Of a stretch of 64,000 nucleotides of DNA, positions 50,101 through 60,299 are shown in pieces. How positions within the stretch are numbered: the stretch's first letter is position 1; the number at the start of each line of letters is the position of its first letter. A program made the translations under genes and the position numbers. The notes beneath the pieces are model-generated. The model was not told the origin of the DNA, ran no database searches, and saw only the letters and a program-made list of their open reading frames with translations. Origin of the DNA: Sweltsa coloradensis (Eukaryota > Arthropoda > Insecta > Plecoptera > Chloroperlidae); NCBI GenBank assembly GCA_024449915.1, contig JAMZAV010000167.1:1116001-1180000 (forward strand), given 5' to 3'.

Positions 50101-52712
50101 ATCTAATCTAATATAAGACTAACATGGAATTGCGTCGCTTTAGTTTAAAATAAAAATTAACCGGTTGTAGGCGTTTTTATGCTTATCAAATAATCATTCC
50201 TTATTGTTGCGATAGGCCTCGTCGTATCAAGTCAAGGTCGTCATCTGTGGCTCATAGTGCAAGTCCGAAGCGTGACTCCAAAGGACGTGGGTTCGAATCT
50301 CACATCTGCATACATTAATATGATTGAATATCAGTATCACCACACTCATCATCTCGGATAACACAAAAGCATTAAATAGATGAAACACACCCCCTCATTT
50401 TATCAGCACGAGTCGAACGAGATGGCCAAGTCTTCACACTACAGACTTATGTCCTTGAAATACTATCATGTTTGCCTAAATAGTAAATGACCTTGGAATC
50501 ATGCCCGATGATACTTAACACAGTGGCATAAACACCGTTCACCAAAAATACGTGTAACACATTTTCATTCCGGATATTGAATGTAATTAATGTACTAATT
50601 ATAATGTAGTAATTTGAGTATCATTAATCTGTAAGGTTTAATCGCCACCCATAATCTTGGCTTAGCTCGCAACAAATAAATATACTTGAAAAGTCTTTAA
50701 ACGTATACTTGTAACCATACATAATAATTCGTAACATACATTACGTAAAGGTATTATTTGAGTTCGTTCAGCGATTTTTAGAAGAATTGATATATGTCGA
50801 ATAAAATACGAAATTTATTAATGTACCGTACTTTTATATTGATGTGCACTTATCCAAATTCAAAAACCTAAACATTCACGAATTGGCTTCACTTGCTCGC
50901 ATTTGTGATTTCTACATGACAAACAAAGCTAATCTTCAGAACCAGATTATAAAACGGAACAATACTATACCTGAATACGTTTATGGCGGTCTTCCGCATC
51001 CTCTATTCGGATGTTGTTTTTTTAGTTTGAAATGTTTAATAGTGATTTTATATTTGGCGGTTCCTTTTCGTTATCTTTGTGGCACATTTCCCCGAATTTA
51101 CGGCAGACAAGGATGCGCTAAGATTACAGACATTGTAAAATAAAACCCAGCAAATATTAGAAAAAGTGATTTCTCGTATCTTTCTTTGTATTCTACAACT
51201 TCGCGGCACCTTTTAGGAAATTGTAACAGGAAACGTTTAAAATATGACTTGTTCAATCGCATGTTATGAGGTTGTGAGATTCTCCAGACTCATATATGTC
51301 CATATCGGTCTCGGGTTTTCTTGCTCTCAATTTGCATAATTATTCCAATCTGCTCATTCTATAAAATGCTCTCATTATATCCCCGGCTTATTTCATCTAC
51401 TCACTTATTTTTACTAAAAAATTCAAACAAAAAATGTGATTCACCAAAAGTTAAGAGCTTTTAATCATAGAATACTTCTTTGCATGATGGGTCATACTCA
51501 TGAAGTAGAAATTTGTTCACACGTAGGTATTATAGCGGAGATAATAATTTGTTTTTACTCGGATAAATAATTATTCTCTTATTATCCGCCTTCATTTGTT
51601 TATTACAAAAAAAATTTGAAACATATAATCATGGAGGCACAGACTGAGACTGTGCATGTGAACTTCACATAACATAATTATTTATAACGAACGAAATGTC
51701 TCAGGCCACAAGTTCCTATTTTGAAAATTAATTTTCTACAACTTGTATACGATGGACGTTAAATAAAGAAATAAATAAAGGCTCTAATTCAGGACGCAGT
51801 ATCTTCTTTATAGGTCATTGATAATCCTGACTGAAGGTTTTTAGCATGATTCTTCTATAGTCAAAATTCGAATGCGGTATGAGTCCCAGGCATATGACTT
51901 TTACTCCCTCCCTATACAAAACAAAAATTAGTGTTATTTATAGAGACTATCTTTAGTCACCTCAAAAGTGACAGATTTCTCCTGACCAAATTTCATAATA
52001 AAGTAAACCCGAGTCGTTTCGAAAGAATAGAATATAGAACAGATTCGTCTAGTGGCTCCAAGGCTGATGATACAGCGCGAAGTATGGAAAGATAGAGTTA
52101 CGTTTGTGTCACTTGGGTTTAAGGCGTGCTCGCGATCAGGATGGAAGTCAGAGCTATCAGTGATGGATGAGCGTGATTTCGATTTGCCTGGACAATAAGT
52201 CAAACGATCACCGAACCGATCCGTCTTGGGTGACAATGAGATCTGAACTCATTGGACAGTAATGCTGCGATGTCATCTCATCTCACTGAGTCTTACATTG
52301 TCTGATGGACACAGTCATGCAGATGACGCAATTGCAAGGGGATTGGCTATACCATTGTCAAGTGGCACGTTTTTACGTTTGTGTGCGATGATCGGTACAT
52401 TCGAATTTATATCTCTGAAACTTCTTATCTAATCAATACAATAAAATCAAACAAAATAAATAAAATGTTAATAGATTTGTCAAAATTACTGTAAATAAAT
52501 AATCAAATAAATTTGTATTTAGAGTCTACCCACTCAGTTACATCATTGGTTTCACTGGGGGATATTAAACCAAAGCGACCAAGCCAACTCTATAATATAG
52601 GATTGCACGTGTTGTATAATTTACGGATACATAAATGCTATCAAGTAAGCTCGAGTTATTATGAAATATTGTAATATATTAAAAAAGCTCATTAAAAGAT
52701 AAATTATTCTGT
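47163..52712 (+). other. Predicted first intron, 5' part
   Basis: This is the left part of a predicted intron running from 47,163 to 60,299. No other gene was recognised inside it apart from the retroelement. A GC-richer block at about 48,280-48,560, 1.1 kb after the donor, is a candidate intronic enhancer. A GA-rich stretch lies at 49,680-49,745, a tRNA-like SINE at 50,241-50,320, and a GC-richer patch at about 52,000-52,260 with an unrecognised 100-codon minus-strand open frame. Confidence 0.4.
50241..50320 (+). mobile_element. tRNA-derived SINE (family C)
   Basis: An A-box-like TGGCTCATAGTGC near 50,249 is followed at tRNA spacing by a B box GGTTCGAATCTC near 50,290, with TGTG/CACA flanks able to form a T-arm. 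A body follows to about 50,400 without a clear tail. A second weak tRNA-like string (GATGGCCAAGTC) lies near 50,420. It is a Pol III-type SINE head by layout; the family is unknown to me. Confidence 0.55.
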
Positions 52713-52717
52713 ATTAT

Positions 52718-52998
52718 TGTTTAGTCTTTCTTTATATTTATTTGTTTGTTATTGCTTCCAACTGGCAGTGTACTTTATTGACAAATCATTTTTGTTCTTA
52801 TTTACATTGTTGACTTTGTTTTCCAATTTTCGCAGGCCTATGGCCTCTAGTAATTTCTCTCTTAATAAATATTTCAATTCACAATCTTTAAAGTGTTTTA
52901 GAAGTTTATTTATTATGTATAACTAGCAACAGCAACATCTACGGTGCCTATGATTTATACAGTCTTACCAGAGACACGTTATGGCCAAGTCGTGCACA
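52718..52998 (+). repeat. 5' LTR of the BEL/Pao element
   Basis: It is 281 bp, starts TGTTTAGTC and ends GTCGTGCACA, giving the canonical TG...CA ends. It matches 58,474-58,754 base for base as far as I could compare by eye. An AATAAA within CTTAATAAATATT near 52,862 could serve as polyadenylation signal. The 69-codon open frame across it is not considered a gene. Confidence 0.95.
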
Positions 52999-53004
52999 TA
53001 ATTT

Positions 53005-53022
53005 TGGTCCTCCGGGCCGGAT
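53005..53022 (+). other. Putative primer binding site
   Basis: Six bases after the 5' LTR the sequence reads TGGTCCTCCGGGCCGGAT. TGG is the complement of a tRNA CCA end, and the rest fits an acceptor strand followed by T-stem. I cannot name the tRNA with confidence. Confidence 0.6.
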
Positions 53023-53151
53023 CAGATTGAGCTTTGCTAGTTAGTTCGAAGTCTAGGATTCGACGTCGGGCATTACCTGAGTCAAATAGACATTCTTCAC
53101 TTCAATTTGGTAAGCATTCCTTCCAAATATAACTAGAACTTATTACTCATT

Positions 53152-54930
53152 ATGGAGGCAGATAAAAAGAAATTACTCTTTAAAAAAAGAACATCTTGCA
53201 AAGCAGCCCTTACAAGATTACAAACTTTTATTGATTCTTTCGATGTCTCAATACATGACATATTAGAATTGAAGGTGAGAAACGCTAAATTAGAAGATAT
53301 TTGGAAAAGTTATCTTTCTTATCAAGAAGAACTAGAATTTGAGGACGACGAACAGGATCATGCAATTGATAGAGAAGTTTTTGAAAGTCAGTATTACAGA
53401 GTCCAAGCAAAATACTTAAGGTTTTTGGAACTACCCGTTGATTTAAATCAACATGGACTAGAACCAGCTGTTGGGTCTAGGCCTACCTCAGGCGTCTCAC
53501 ACAACGGGCACAACTTACAAATAAAGCTACCCACAATAAATCTACCTAAATTCTTAGGAAATGTGGAACTATGGCTACATTTCAAGGACACATTTGAAGC
53601 CTTGATAGTAAACAATCCTCAATTGTCAAGCATTCAAAAATTTCACTATTTACTGTCGTCTCTCCAAGGAGAACCACATCAACTGGTGCAAAATCTGCCG
53701 ATTACTAATGACAACTTTCAAATAGCGTGGCAACTGGTCACACGCAGATATCATAACACCAAGTTAATAGCACAAACACATGTCAGACAATTACTGCATG
53801 TGCCCTCAATAACTAAGGGTACTGGAGCAAATCTTCGAAGCCTTATAAATCATGTTCAAACAAATGTGCATGCTTTAAATGCTTTAGAATTCAATATTCC
53901 ATTGCATGAAGTATTGATAAATCAGATTATCTATGAAAGCATTGACACTGAGACCCGTCAGGAGTGGGAAATGCATTCAGAATTAGATGAAATGCCATCG
54001 TTTGAGTCTTTGATTTACTTCTTGGAAAGGAAATGCAAGGCACTTGAAAGCATAGGCATATCTACATCCACTGAAGCCAAATCTCAGAACAAATCAAACT
54101 TGAATATTAAACCCACAAGCAAGTCACAACATTCTTACATAGCTGTCAACAGCCAATGTATTCTCTGTTCAGATACTCATGCATTGTATAGATGTACAAA
54201 GTTTGCGAACATGAGTCCTCAGCAGCGCTTCACGCTTGTGAAACAACACAAGTTATGTTATAATTGCCTCATGCCATTTTCTATTAATCATGAGTGTTCT
54301 ACACATCGCTGCCACACTTGTAATAAAAGGCATCACACCATGCTACACTTAGATTCTCTGACATCGCAATCCACCTCTGATAACAGTGTGCACTCCACAC
54401 AAGCTTCAACTCAAGAAGTTCAATCTGCCGCTAACAAGACTTACTGTACCTTCAACGATAAGGTTCAATCTCAGGTTTTATTAGGAACAGCGGTGGTAAC
54501 CGTGAAAAACAAGTATGGACAATACGTTCATTGCAGAGCACTGCTTGATTCTGCATCTCAGGTAAACTTTGTCACGGAATCATTAGTGCAAAAGCTACAA
54601 CTGAAGAAATCAAAACAGCACATTCCAATCCAAGGCATAAACGAGGTTAATGCTGAAACTTCCCACACAGTTTCGCTAAACTTGAAGTCAAGGGTCAGCG
54701 ATTATACTACTACAATTGACTGTGCGGTTCTTCCCCGCATAACGGGCACAATGCCATCTACTTTTATGAATTGCGATAGTTGGGGAATTCCTAACGATAT
54801 GATATTGGCTGATGAACAGTTCAACCAACCTGGTCCTATTGATCTTCTCATAGGAGCACACGTCTTCTATGAAACCTTGCACCCCGAGAAAATGACACAA
54901 ACTGGAAATTACCCAGTATTGCAAAACTGA
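53152..54930 (+). CDS. BEL/Pao Gag and aspartic protease frame
   Basis: This frame of 592 codons makes the structural and processing part of the element. The N-terminal ~300 residues resemble the gag-like DUF1759 region of BEL/Pao proteins. Cys/His-rich nucleic-acid-binding clusters follow, from about residue 336 (CILC) to about 397 (CHTCNKRHH). The retroviral-type aspartic protease has its active site LLDSAS at residues 464-469, with the catalytic Asp at 466; the Ser after Asp is usual for this clade. The frame stops at 54,928-54,930, just where related elements continue into the reverse transcriptase in one polyprotein. The next frame is shifted by one base. The start at 53,152 is the first good ATG after the leader. 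Confidence 0.92.
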   Translation: MEADKKKLLFKKRTSCKAALTRLQTFIDSFDVSIHDILELKVRNAKLEDIWKSYLSYQEELEFEDDEQDHAIDREVFESQYYRVQAKYLRFLELPVDLNQHGLEPAVGSRPTSGVSHNGHNLQIKLPTINLPKFLGNVELWLHFKDTFEALIVNNPQLSSIQKFHYLLSSLQGEPHQLVQNLPITNDNFQIAWQLVTRRYHNTKLIAQTHVRQLLHVPSITKGTGANLRSLINHVQTNVHALNALEFNIPLHEVLINQIIYESIDTETRQEWEMHSELDEMPSFESLIYFLERKCKALESIGISTSTEAKSQNKSNLNIKPTSKSQHSYIAVNSQCILCSDTHALYRCTKFANMSPQQRFTLVKQHKLCYNCLMPFSINHECSTHRCHTCNKRHHTMLHLDSLTSQSTSDNSVHSTQASTQEVQSAANKTYCTFNDKVQSQVLLGTAVVTVKNKYGQYVHCRALLDSASQVNFVTESLVQKLQLKKSKQHIPIQGINEVNAETSHTVSLNLKSRVSDYTTTIDCAVLPRITGTMPSTFMNCDSWGIPNDMILADEQFNQPGPIDLLIGAHVFYETLHPEKMTQTGNYPVLQN

Positions 54931-54967
54931 ACTTGGCTGGACTATTGCTGGCAAAACACCTATCAGT

Positions 54968-57900
54968 TTGTCAGCTCAATCAACTCACCACGTTCACTTT
55001 GTGCGCAATCAGGATTCACTAGAAAATCAACTTCAACGCTTCTGGGAAATCGAATCTATTTGCCTCGATCAACCTGTTATGTCTCCGGAGGAACGACAGT
55101 GCGAGAAACACTTCTCTGAGAACACTACTCGACAACCAGATGGAAGATTCGTTGTCAAACTTCCAACGAAGATTGATCCAAAAGTTCTTGGAAATTCCAA
55201 GTGCATTGCAGAACGTCGACTCAATCAAATTGAAAAGCGTCTAGCCAAAAACCATGATCTAAAAGCCAAATACCATACCTTTATGGATGAGTATCAAACA
55301 ATGGAACACATGGATCAAGTAACAAGTGATGCTGTTGAAATTAAAGAGGCTTGCTATTATCTTCCACATCACCCAGTTTTCAAGACTTCTACTACTACAT
55401 CTACTCGTGTAGTGTTTGATGCAAGTGCTAAGTCCACAAACGGCATATCATTAAATGATATCTTGCATACAGGACCTACTGTCCAACAAGATTTGCATTC
55501 CATTGTGCTACGATTCCGAACACACAACATAGGAATTGTTGCGGACGTTGCTAAAATGTACAGACAAATTTTGGTGCATCCCGAAGACCAAAATCTGCAA
55601 AGAATTCTTTGGCGACAATCTCCTGAAGAAGAATTGCAGACATTTAAGCTCAAAACGGTTACTTATGGAACCTCAAGTGCTCCATTTCTTGCAACAAGAT
55701 GCTTGAAACAGGTGGCCATTGATAATGAAATAAGTGCTCCACAAAGCGCTAAGATAATCAAGGAAGACTTCTATGTTGATGATCTGTTGACTGGCTGCTC
55801 AACTGTTGAAGAAGCACAACATATTTACACAGAAGTCTCTACTTTGCTCAAGCAAGCATGTTTTCCGTTACGGAAATGGTCCTCCAACTCTACAGAACTT
55901 CTTGCAGTGATTCCAGAAGAACTGCAAGAACACAAAGGACTGCTCTCTCTAGACTGTAATGAAAATATAAGTACACTAGGATTAATTTGGGACCCGAAGT
56001 CTGATCAATTTCAAGTAAAGAGTGGCAAATCTTCTTTCTCCATTGATTACTCAAATCATAAAGATATTCTTCTGTCTCACATGACAAAAAGAAGTGTATT
56101 GTCTACTATTGCATCGATATTTGATCCTCTTGGTCTAGTCAGTCCCATTGTAATTAGTTACAAAATATTCATGCAATCCCTGTGGCAAGAAGGACTAGGA
56201 TGGGATGACCCACTTGCAGCAAAACTGCAAGCAGATTGGCAACACCTTTGTGAACAAATTCCATTGCTCAGTGACATCAATATCCCACGCAATGTACTCA
56301 GGTGTGATGTTCCCACAAATGCCTCAGTGGACATTACACATTGCAATACGGGTGGTATACCCCACTGTATGTCCATGACGCCCGTGGACGTACAAATCCA
56401 TGGCTTTTGCGACAGCAGTGAACGGGCTTATGGTGCATGCCTCTATGTACGGGCTACATATGCCACAGGTGAAACTGCATCTAACCTGTTGTGTTCAAAG
56501 TCCAAGGTAGCACCTGTTAAGAGAACAACTCTACCTAGATTGGAGTTGTGTGGCGCTCTCCTTCTAGCTCATTTATGTGACAAGGCAATCCCTGCACTAA
56601 ATCTACTTGTTAGTGAAACCATCCTGTGGACAGACTCCACATTGGTATTGCACTGGCTTTCAGGCAGTTCATCAAGATGGAAAACGTTTGTAGGCAACCG
56701 TGTTGCTACCATCCAAGAACTCACAGCTAGTGCACACTGGAAACATGTGCCATCTGCATGTAATCCAGCTGATCTCGTGTCCAGAGGTGTCGACGCCACT
56801 ACCCTGAAGTCATGTGAACTTTGGTGGCACGGACCTGAATGGCTAATTCAAGAACCATCTTTGTGGCCCCAGCTAGATATCAACCTTGTGCCGTCTCCTG
56901 ACAGTGCAGAAGCCAGAAAATCTTTTGTTGCGACAAGAACAGTGCCAGAGGACTGGACACAAAGGTACTCTAAGCTGACCAAACTGGTTAGAGTTACTGC
57001 CTATTGCAGAAGATTCATCAAGAATACCAGATTAGCAAGGGAAGAACGGCAACTTTCAGCGCTCTCAGCCAAAGAGATGGAAGACAGCCTTCTAACATGT
57101 GTAAAATTTGTACAATCTATTTCATACAATAAGGAACTAGCAAGTCTATCTAACAATCACACCATTTCGCCAAAGAGTAAAGTAAAGAGTTTGACTCCAT
57201 TCATAGATCAGCATGGGCTACTACGAGTTGGCGGTCGACTCCAAAAAGCATCACTCCCCTATGATGCAATTCACCAATTGATCTTACCAGCAGATCATCA
57301 TCTCACCAACCTGATCCTGAACAACGAACACATCAAGTTACTACATGCTGGACCACAACTGCTGATCTCTTCAATCCGCCAGAGATTTTGGATCCCATCA
57401 ATCAAAAGACTGGTGAGAAAGATGATTCATCGGTGCACCAGGTGCTTCCGACTTAAGGCACAAGCTTCTCAGCAGTTAATGGGTGAACTACCAGCACAGA
57501 GAATCCAACCCACTCGACCGTTTCGCAATGTTGGTGTTGATTATGCTGGACCTGTCACCTTAAAGTTTGGAACACCTCGCAGCAAGACAACAACAAAGGG
57601 ATATATAGCCGTGTTTGTATGTCTAGCGACCAAGGCTGTTCACTTGGAAGTTGTTACAAATCTAACAACAGATGCGTTCATAGCGGCTCTAAGGCGATTC
57701 ATTGCTCGCAGAGGCAAACCCTCTCGAATACAATCTGATAACGGAACCAATTTTCAAGGTGCTGCCCACCAACTCCATGGATTACACCAACTACTTCAAG
57801 AAGAAAACCATAATCGTCAGGTGCAAGACATCCTCTCACAAGACAATTGTAATTGGGTATTTATTCCGCCCCATGCACCGCACTTCGGTGGCCTATGGGA

Positions 57901-58435
57901 GGCAGCAGTCAAATCCATGAAGTATCATTTAAAAAGGGTTATAGGAGACAAGGTCATGACTTACGAAGAGATTGCTACCTTGCTAACTCAGGTCGAGGCC
58001 TGTATGAACTCCCGTCCACTTTGTACATTATCTAACGATCCTCATGATTTAAATTACCTCACCCCTGGACATTTCCTAATTGGAGAACCTTTGACACAAA
58101 TCCCCTCTGTAGACCTTTGTGATACAAGTGTTAATAGGTTGACCAGGTGGCAGCAGGTGCAGCAACAGCTGCAGCAGTTCTGGAGACGATGGTGCCAAGA
58201 CTATCTACAAGAGATGCAGCAGCGTCGGCGCTGGCGCGACACACTGCCGAACGTACAACCTGGTGCAGTGGTGCTCCTGAAGGAAGACAACGTTCCTCCA
58301 TTGCAGTGGCGGCTAGGAGTTATTGCAGACACTTACAAAGGACGTGACGACATCGTGCGGGTAGTGTCGGTTAAAACCTCACATGGGATCTTCAAACGGC
58401 CCATAACTAAAGTGTGCCTACTACCCCCGTGTTGA
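54968..58435 (+). CDS. BEL/Pao Pol: reverse transcriptase, RNase H, integrase
   Basis: This frame of 1,155 codons from its first ATG would copy element RNA into DNA and insert it. The reverse transcriptase core has DFYVDD, catalytic Asp at residues 271-272. RNase H follows, with GFCDSS (Asp 482), LPRLEL and WTDST (Asp 556). The integrase zinc finger lies about residues 777-826, with His 793 and CTRC at 823-826. The integrase core shows Asp 858 (GVDYAG), Asp 924 (SDNGTNF) and Glu 978 (LWEAAV). A DUF5641-like C-terminal domain ends the protein near CLLPPC. All catalytic residues I looked for are present. Conserved BEL/Pao sequence is already readable in this frame upstream of the ATG, back to about 54,926, so the ATG is probably not a real start; translation likely comes from the preceding frame. 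Confidence 0.95.
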   Translation: MSAQSTHHVHFVRNQDSLENQLQRFWEIESICLDQPVMSPEERQCEKHFSENTTRQPDGRFVVKLPTKIDPKVLGNSKCIAERRLNQIEKRLAKNHDLKAKYHTFMDEYQTMEHMDQVTSDAVEIKEACYYLPHHPVFKTSTTTSTRVVFDASAKSTNGISLNDILHTGPTVQQDLHSIVLRFRTHNIGIVADVAKMYRQILVHPEDQNLQRILWRQSPEEELQTFKLKTVTYGTSSAPFLATRCLKQVAIDNEISAPQSAKIIKEDFYVDDLLTGCSTVEEAQHIYTEVSTLLKQACFPLRKWSSNSTELLAVIPEELQEHKGLLSLDCNENISTLGLIWDPKSDQFQVKSGKSSFSIDYSNHKDILLSHMTKRSVLSTIASIFDPLGLVSPIVISYKIFMQSLWQEGLGWDDPLAAKLQADWQHLCEQIPLLSDINIPRNVLRCDVPTNASVDITHCNTGGIPHCMSMTPVDVQIHGFCDSSERAYGACLYVRATYATGETASNLLCSKSKVAPVKRTTLPRLELCGALLLAHLCDKAIPALNLLVSETILWTDSTLVLHWLSGSSSRWKTFVGNRVATIQELTASAHWKHVPSACNPADLVSRGVDATTLKSCELWWHGPEWLIQEPSLWPQLDINLVPSPDSAEARKSFVATRTVPEDWTQRYSKLTKLVRVTAYCRRFIKNTRLAREERQLSALSAKEMEDSLLTCVKFVQSISYNKELASLSNNHTISPKSKVKSLTPFIDQHGLLRVGGRLQKASLPYDAIHQLILPADHHLTNLILNNEHIKLLHAGPQLLISSIRQRFWIPSIKRLVRKMIHRCTRCFRLKAQASQQLMGELPAQRIQPTRPFRNVGVDYAGPVTLKFGTPRSKTTTKGYIAVFVCLATKAVHLEVVTNLTTDAFIAALRRFIARRGKPSRIQSDNGTNFQGAAHQLHGLHQLLQEENHNRQVQDILSQDNCNWVFIPPHAPHFGGLWEAAVKSMKYHLKRVIGDKVMTYEEIATLLTQVEACMNSRPLCTLSNDPHDLNYLTPGHFLIGEPLTQIPSVDLCDTSVNRLTRWQQVQQQLQQFWRRWCQDYLQEMQQRRRWRDTLPNVQPGAVVLLKEDNVPPLQWRLGVIADTYKGRDDIVRVVSVKTSHGIFKRPITKVCLLPPC

Positions 58436-58460
58436 ATCAGTGTTGAAAGCCCAGCCTTTC

Positions 58461-58473
58461 AAGGGGGCCGGTA
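58461..58473 (+). other. Polypurine tract
   Basis: A purine-rich AAGGGGGCCGG lies just before the 3' LTR, the expected place for plus-strand DNA priming. It is interrupted by CC, so it is shorter than usual. Confidence 0.6.
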
Positions 58474-58754
58474 TGTTTAGTCTTTCTTTATATTTATTTG
58501 TTTGTTATTGCTTCCAACTGGCAGTGTACTTTATTGACAAATCATTTTTGTTCTTATTTACATTGTTGACTTTGTTTTCCAATTTTCGCAGGCCTATGGC
58601 CTCTAGTAATTTCTCTCTTAATAAATATTTCAATTCACAATCTTTAAAGTGTTTTAGAAGTTTATTTATTATGTATAACTAGCAACAGCAACATCTACGG
58701 TGCCTATGATTTATACAGTCTTACCAGAGACACGTTATGGCCAAGTCGTGCACA
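58474..58754 (+). repeat. 3' LTR of the BEL/Pao element
   Basis: It is 281 bp, TG...CA, and by eye identical to the 5' LTR. It is followed directly by the target duplicate ATTAT. Confidence 0.95.
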
Positions 58755-58759
58755 ATTAT

Positions 58760-60299
58760 CATAGAATGCGTTGTTTCGCTAAAATAAATAAAGGTATAAT
58801 AATAATTTCAATTCGTACTAAACTGTTACTCTAAGCTTATATTCTTTTCTGAAGGTAAGAACAGGTTTAATTTGCATAAACTGGGCATGTGTTTTGAATG
58901 AAATGTTTTATAACACAATTTAAGTTCATAAAATAAGTAGTCCCAAACATAACAATGACTAGCTCCGAGTAAACGTGCGAGAAACTACAACCTATTCTCT
59001 TTCAACACTTTCAAGAACACTCCCATCATACGTGTATTGTCAAAAGAAGTGCCACACTACGACATTACTTCGTCAACTAAAACACATTCACAATCGTAGT
59101 CATTGTTACTGTTAACGTCAATTGACTCTGTTTAAGTATATTATCTTTGCGCGCACACCTGATTACACTTCGGTTGATATGTTAAGTACATGACGGCCGC
59201 AGTATATCCATTGTAAAAATTAGAGTTTTCACCTGCCCACTTCATTCAGTATTTGAACAACATAATAAAGATTATGTAGTGAGGGGTTGGAGTCATCAGT
59301 ACAATCTCGACCTGCATGCTGACCTAGACTGGTGTAGCTTGGTGAACATTAGTTGAAGAGCCGCGAGTTTGTGACTTTCAAGCAGACAAGGAAGATCGTG
59401 GATAGAAGTTTTAGAATTATTTAGATTTAATATGAGTTTAGTTTTGGAGCAATTAATGTGTGAATGGTTATGGTTAGGAAAAGTGATAAATTGGAATACA
59501 TCAGAAACATGCTCTGCGGATGTTTTGAAACTTAAACATTACAATAATAAGTTGGGGGTAAACAATAAATTGGGTAAGTACAACGAAAGTGATCAAAATA
59601 TACCTATATGTATGAACAATGCAGAATTAGTTAATGAAGGAAGTGTGTAGTAAGTGTCAGGATAGGATGATACAGATGCGTGAGATGTGACGGCGGAGAT
59701 AGGAAAATTGATTTTTATTATGAATTTGTTCATTACCCTGTAAAATGAATGTTTATGTCAAACACTCTAATCTACCACATTTTTTTTAGGGTTTACGTCT
59801 TGTTTTATTCAATTCGTAATCGTAATAATACGACATTCGAAATATTACAAGTCTACAACGTGCATCGCAAATGGTGAAATTAGCTAGAAATTCTTACCCG
59901 GCACCTCCACCAAAACTGTATCGAAAATAAACTTGGTAAGATAACAAGGATTTCGTTGGACATGGGACCAAATTTACGGTCTTTGAAAAGTTTATTTGAC
60001 ATTTTTGCAACAAGGCAAAACTATTGTGTTACCATTCACTTCAATGCTTCTAAATTTAAGACAATATTGTCGAAATGTTCTCTCTCCAATGACTGTAGGT
60101 GATTAGCCAAAATATGCAACTGCTTCCAGTAAAAATGTTGGATTGTTTCAAGGGACACTGTAATTGGTTTGGTTTTAGGTTATGTGACTTATGTGCATTA
60201 AAGAAAGTCGTACGTGATATATTTATGTCTCAAGGGTTTACAGTTTTGAATATCTCCCGACAATATTCCAATCTCACGTGCTTTCTTCGTTTGTTACAG
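58760..60299 (+). other. Predicted first intron, 3' part
   Basis: AT-rich intronic DNA with no gene recognised. A short tRNA-like remnant CCCGGCACCTCCACCAA lies at 59,897-59,913. The intron ends with a pyrimidine-rich run and TTGTTACAG at 60,291-60,299, a good 3' splice site. Confidence 0.55.

Larger units (their letters stand above)
52713..58759 (+). mobile_element. BEL/Pao LTR retrotransposon, structurally complete
   Basis: The element proper is 52,718-58,754, 6,037 bp. It is flanked by the direct repeat ATTAT at 52,713-52,717 and 58,755-58,759, the short duplication left by a retroviral-type integrase. The 281-bp LTRs start TG, end CA and read as identical. Between them are a primer binding site, a gag-protease frame, an RT-RNase H-integrase frame and a purine tract. 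The protease active-site context, YVDD reverse transcriptase and integrase with a C-terminal DUF5641-like tail place it in BEL/Pao. No env frame fits between the integrase stop and the 3' LTR. It lies in the sense orientation within the predicted first intron of the PR-domain gene. Apart from one frame change, it looks intact. Confidence 0.95.

Noticed and set aside
51934..52236. 100-codon minus-strand open frame inside the predicted intron
   Set aside because: No domain recognised; no splice sites or start context that support a gene.
54688..56799. Several minus-strand open frames of 60-94 codons within the retroelement
   Set aside because: Shadows of the gag and pol frames on the opposite strand.
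58436..58473. Search for an env gene between integrase and the 3' LTR
   Set aside because: Only 38 bases separate the pol stop from the 3' LTR, so there is no room for one.
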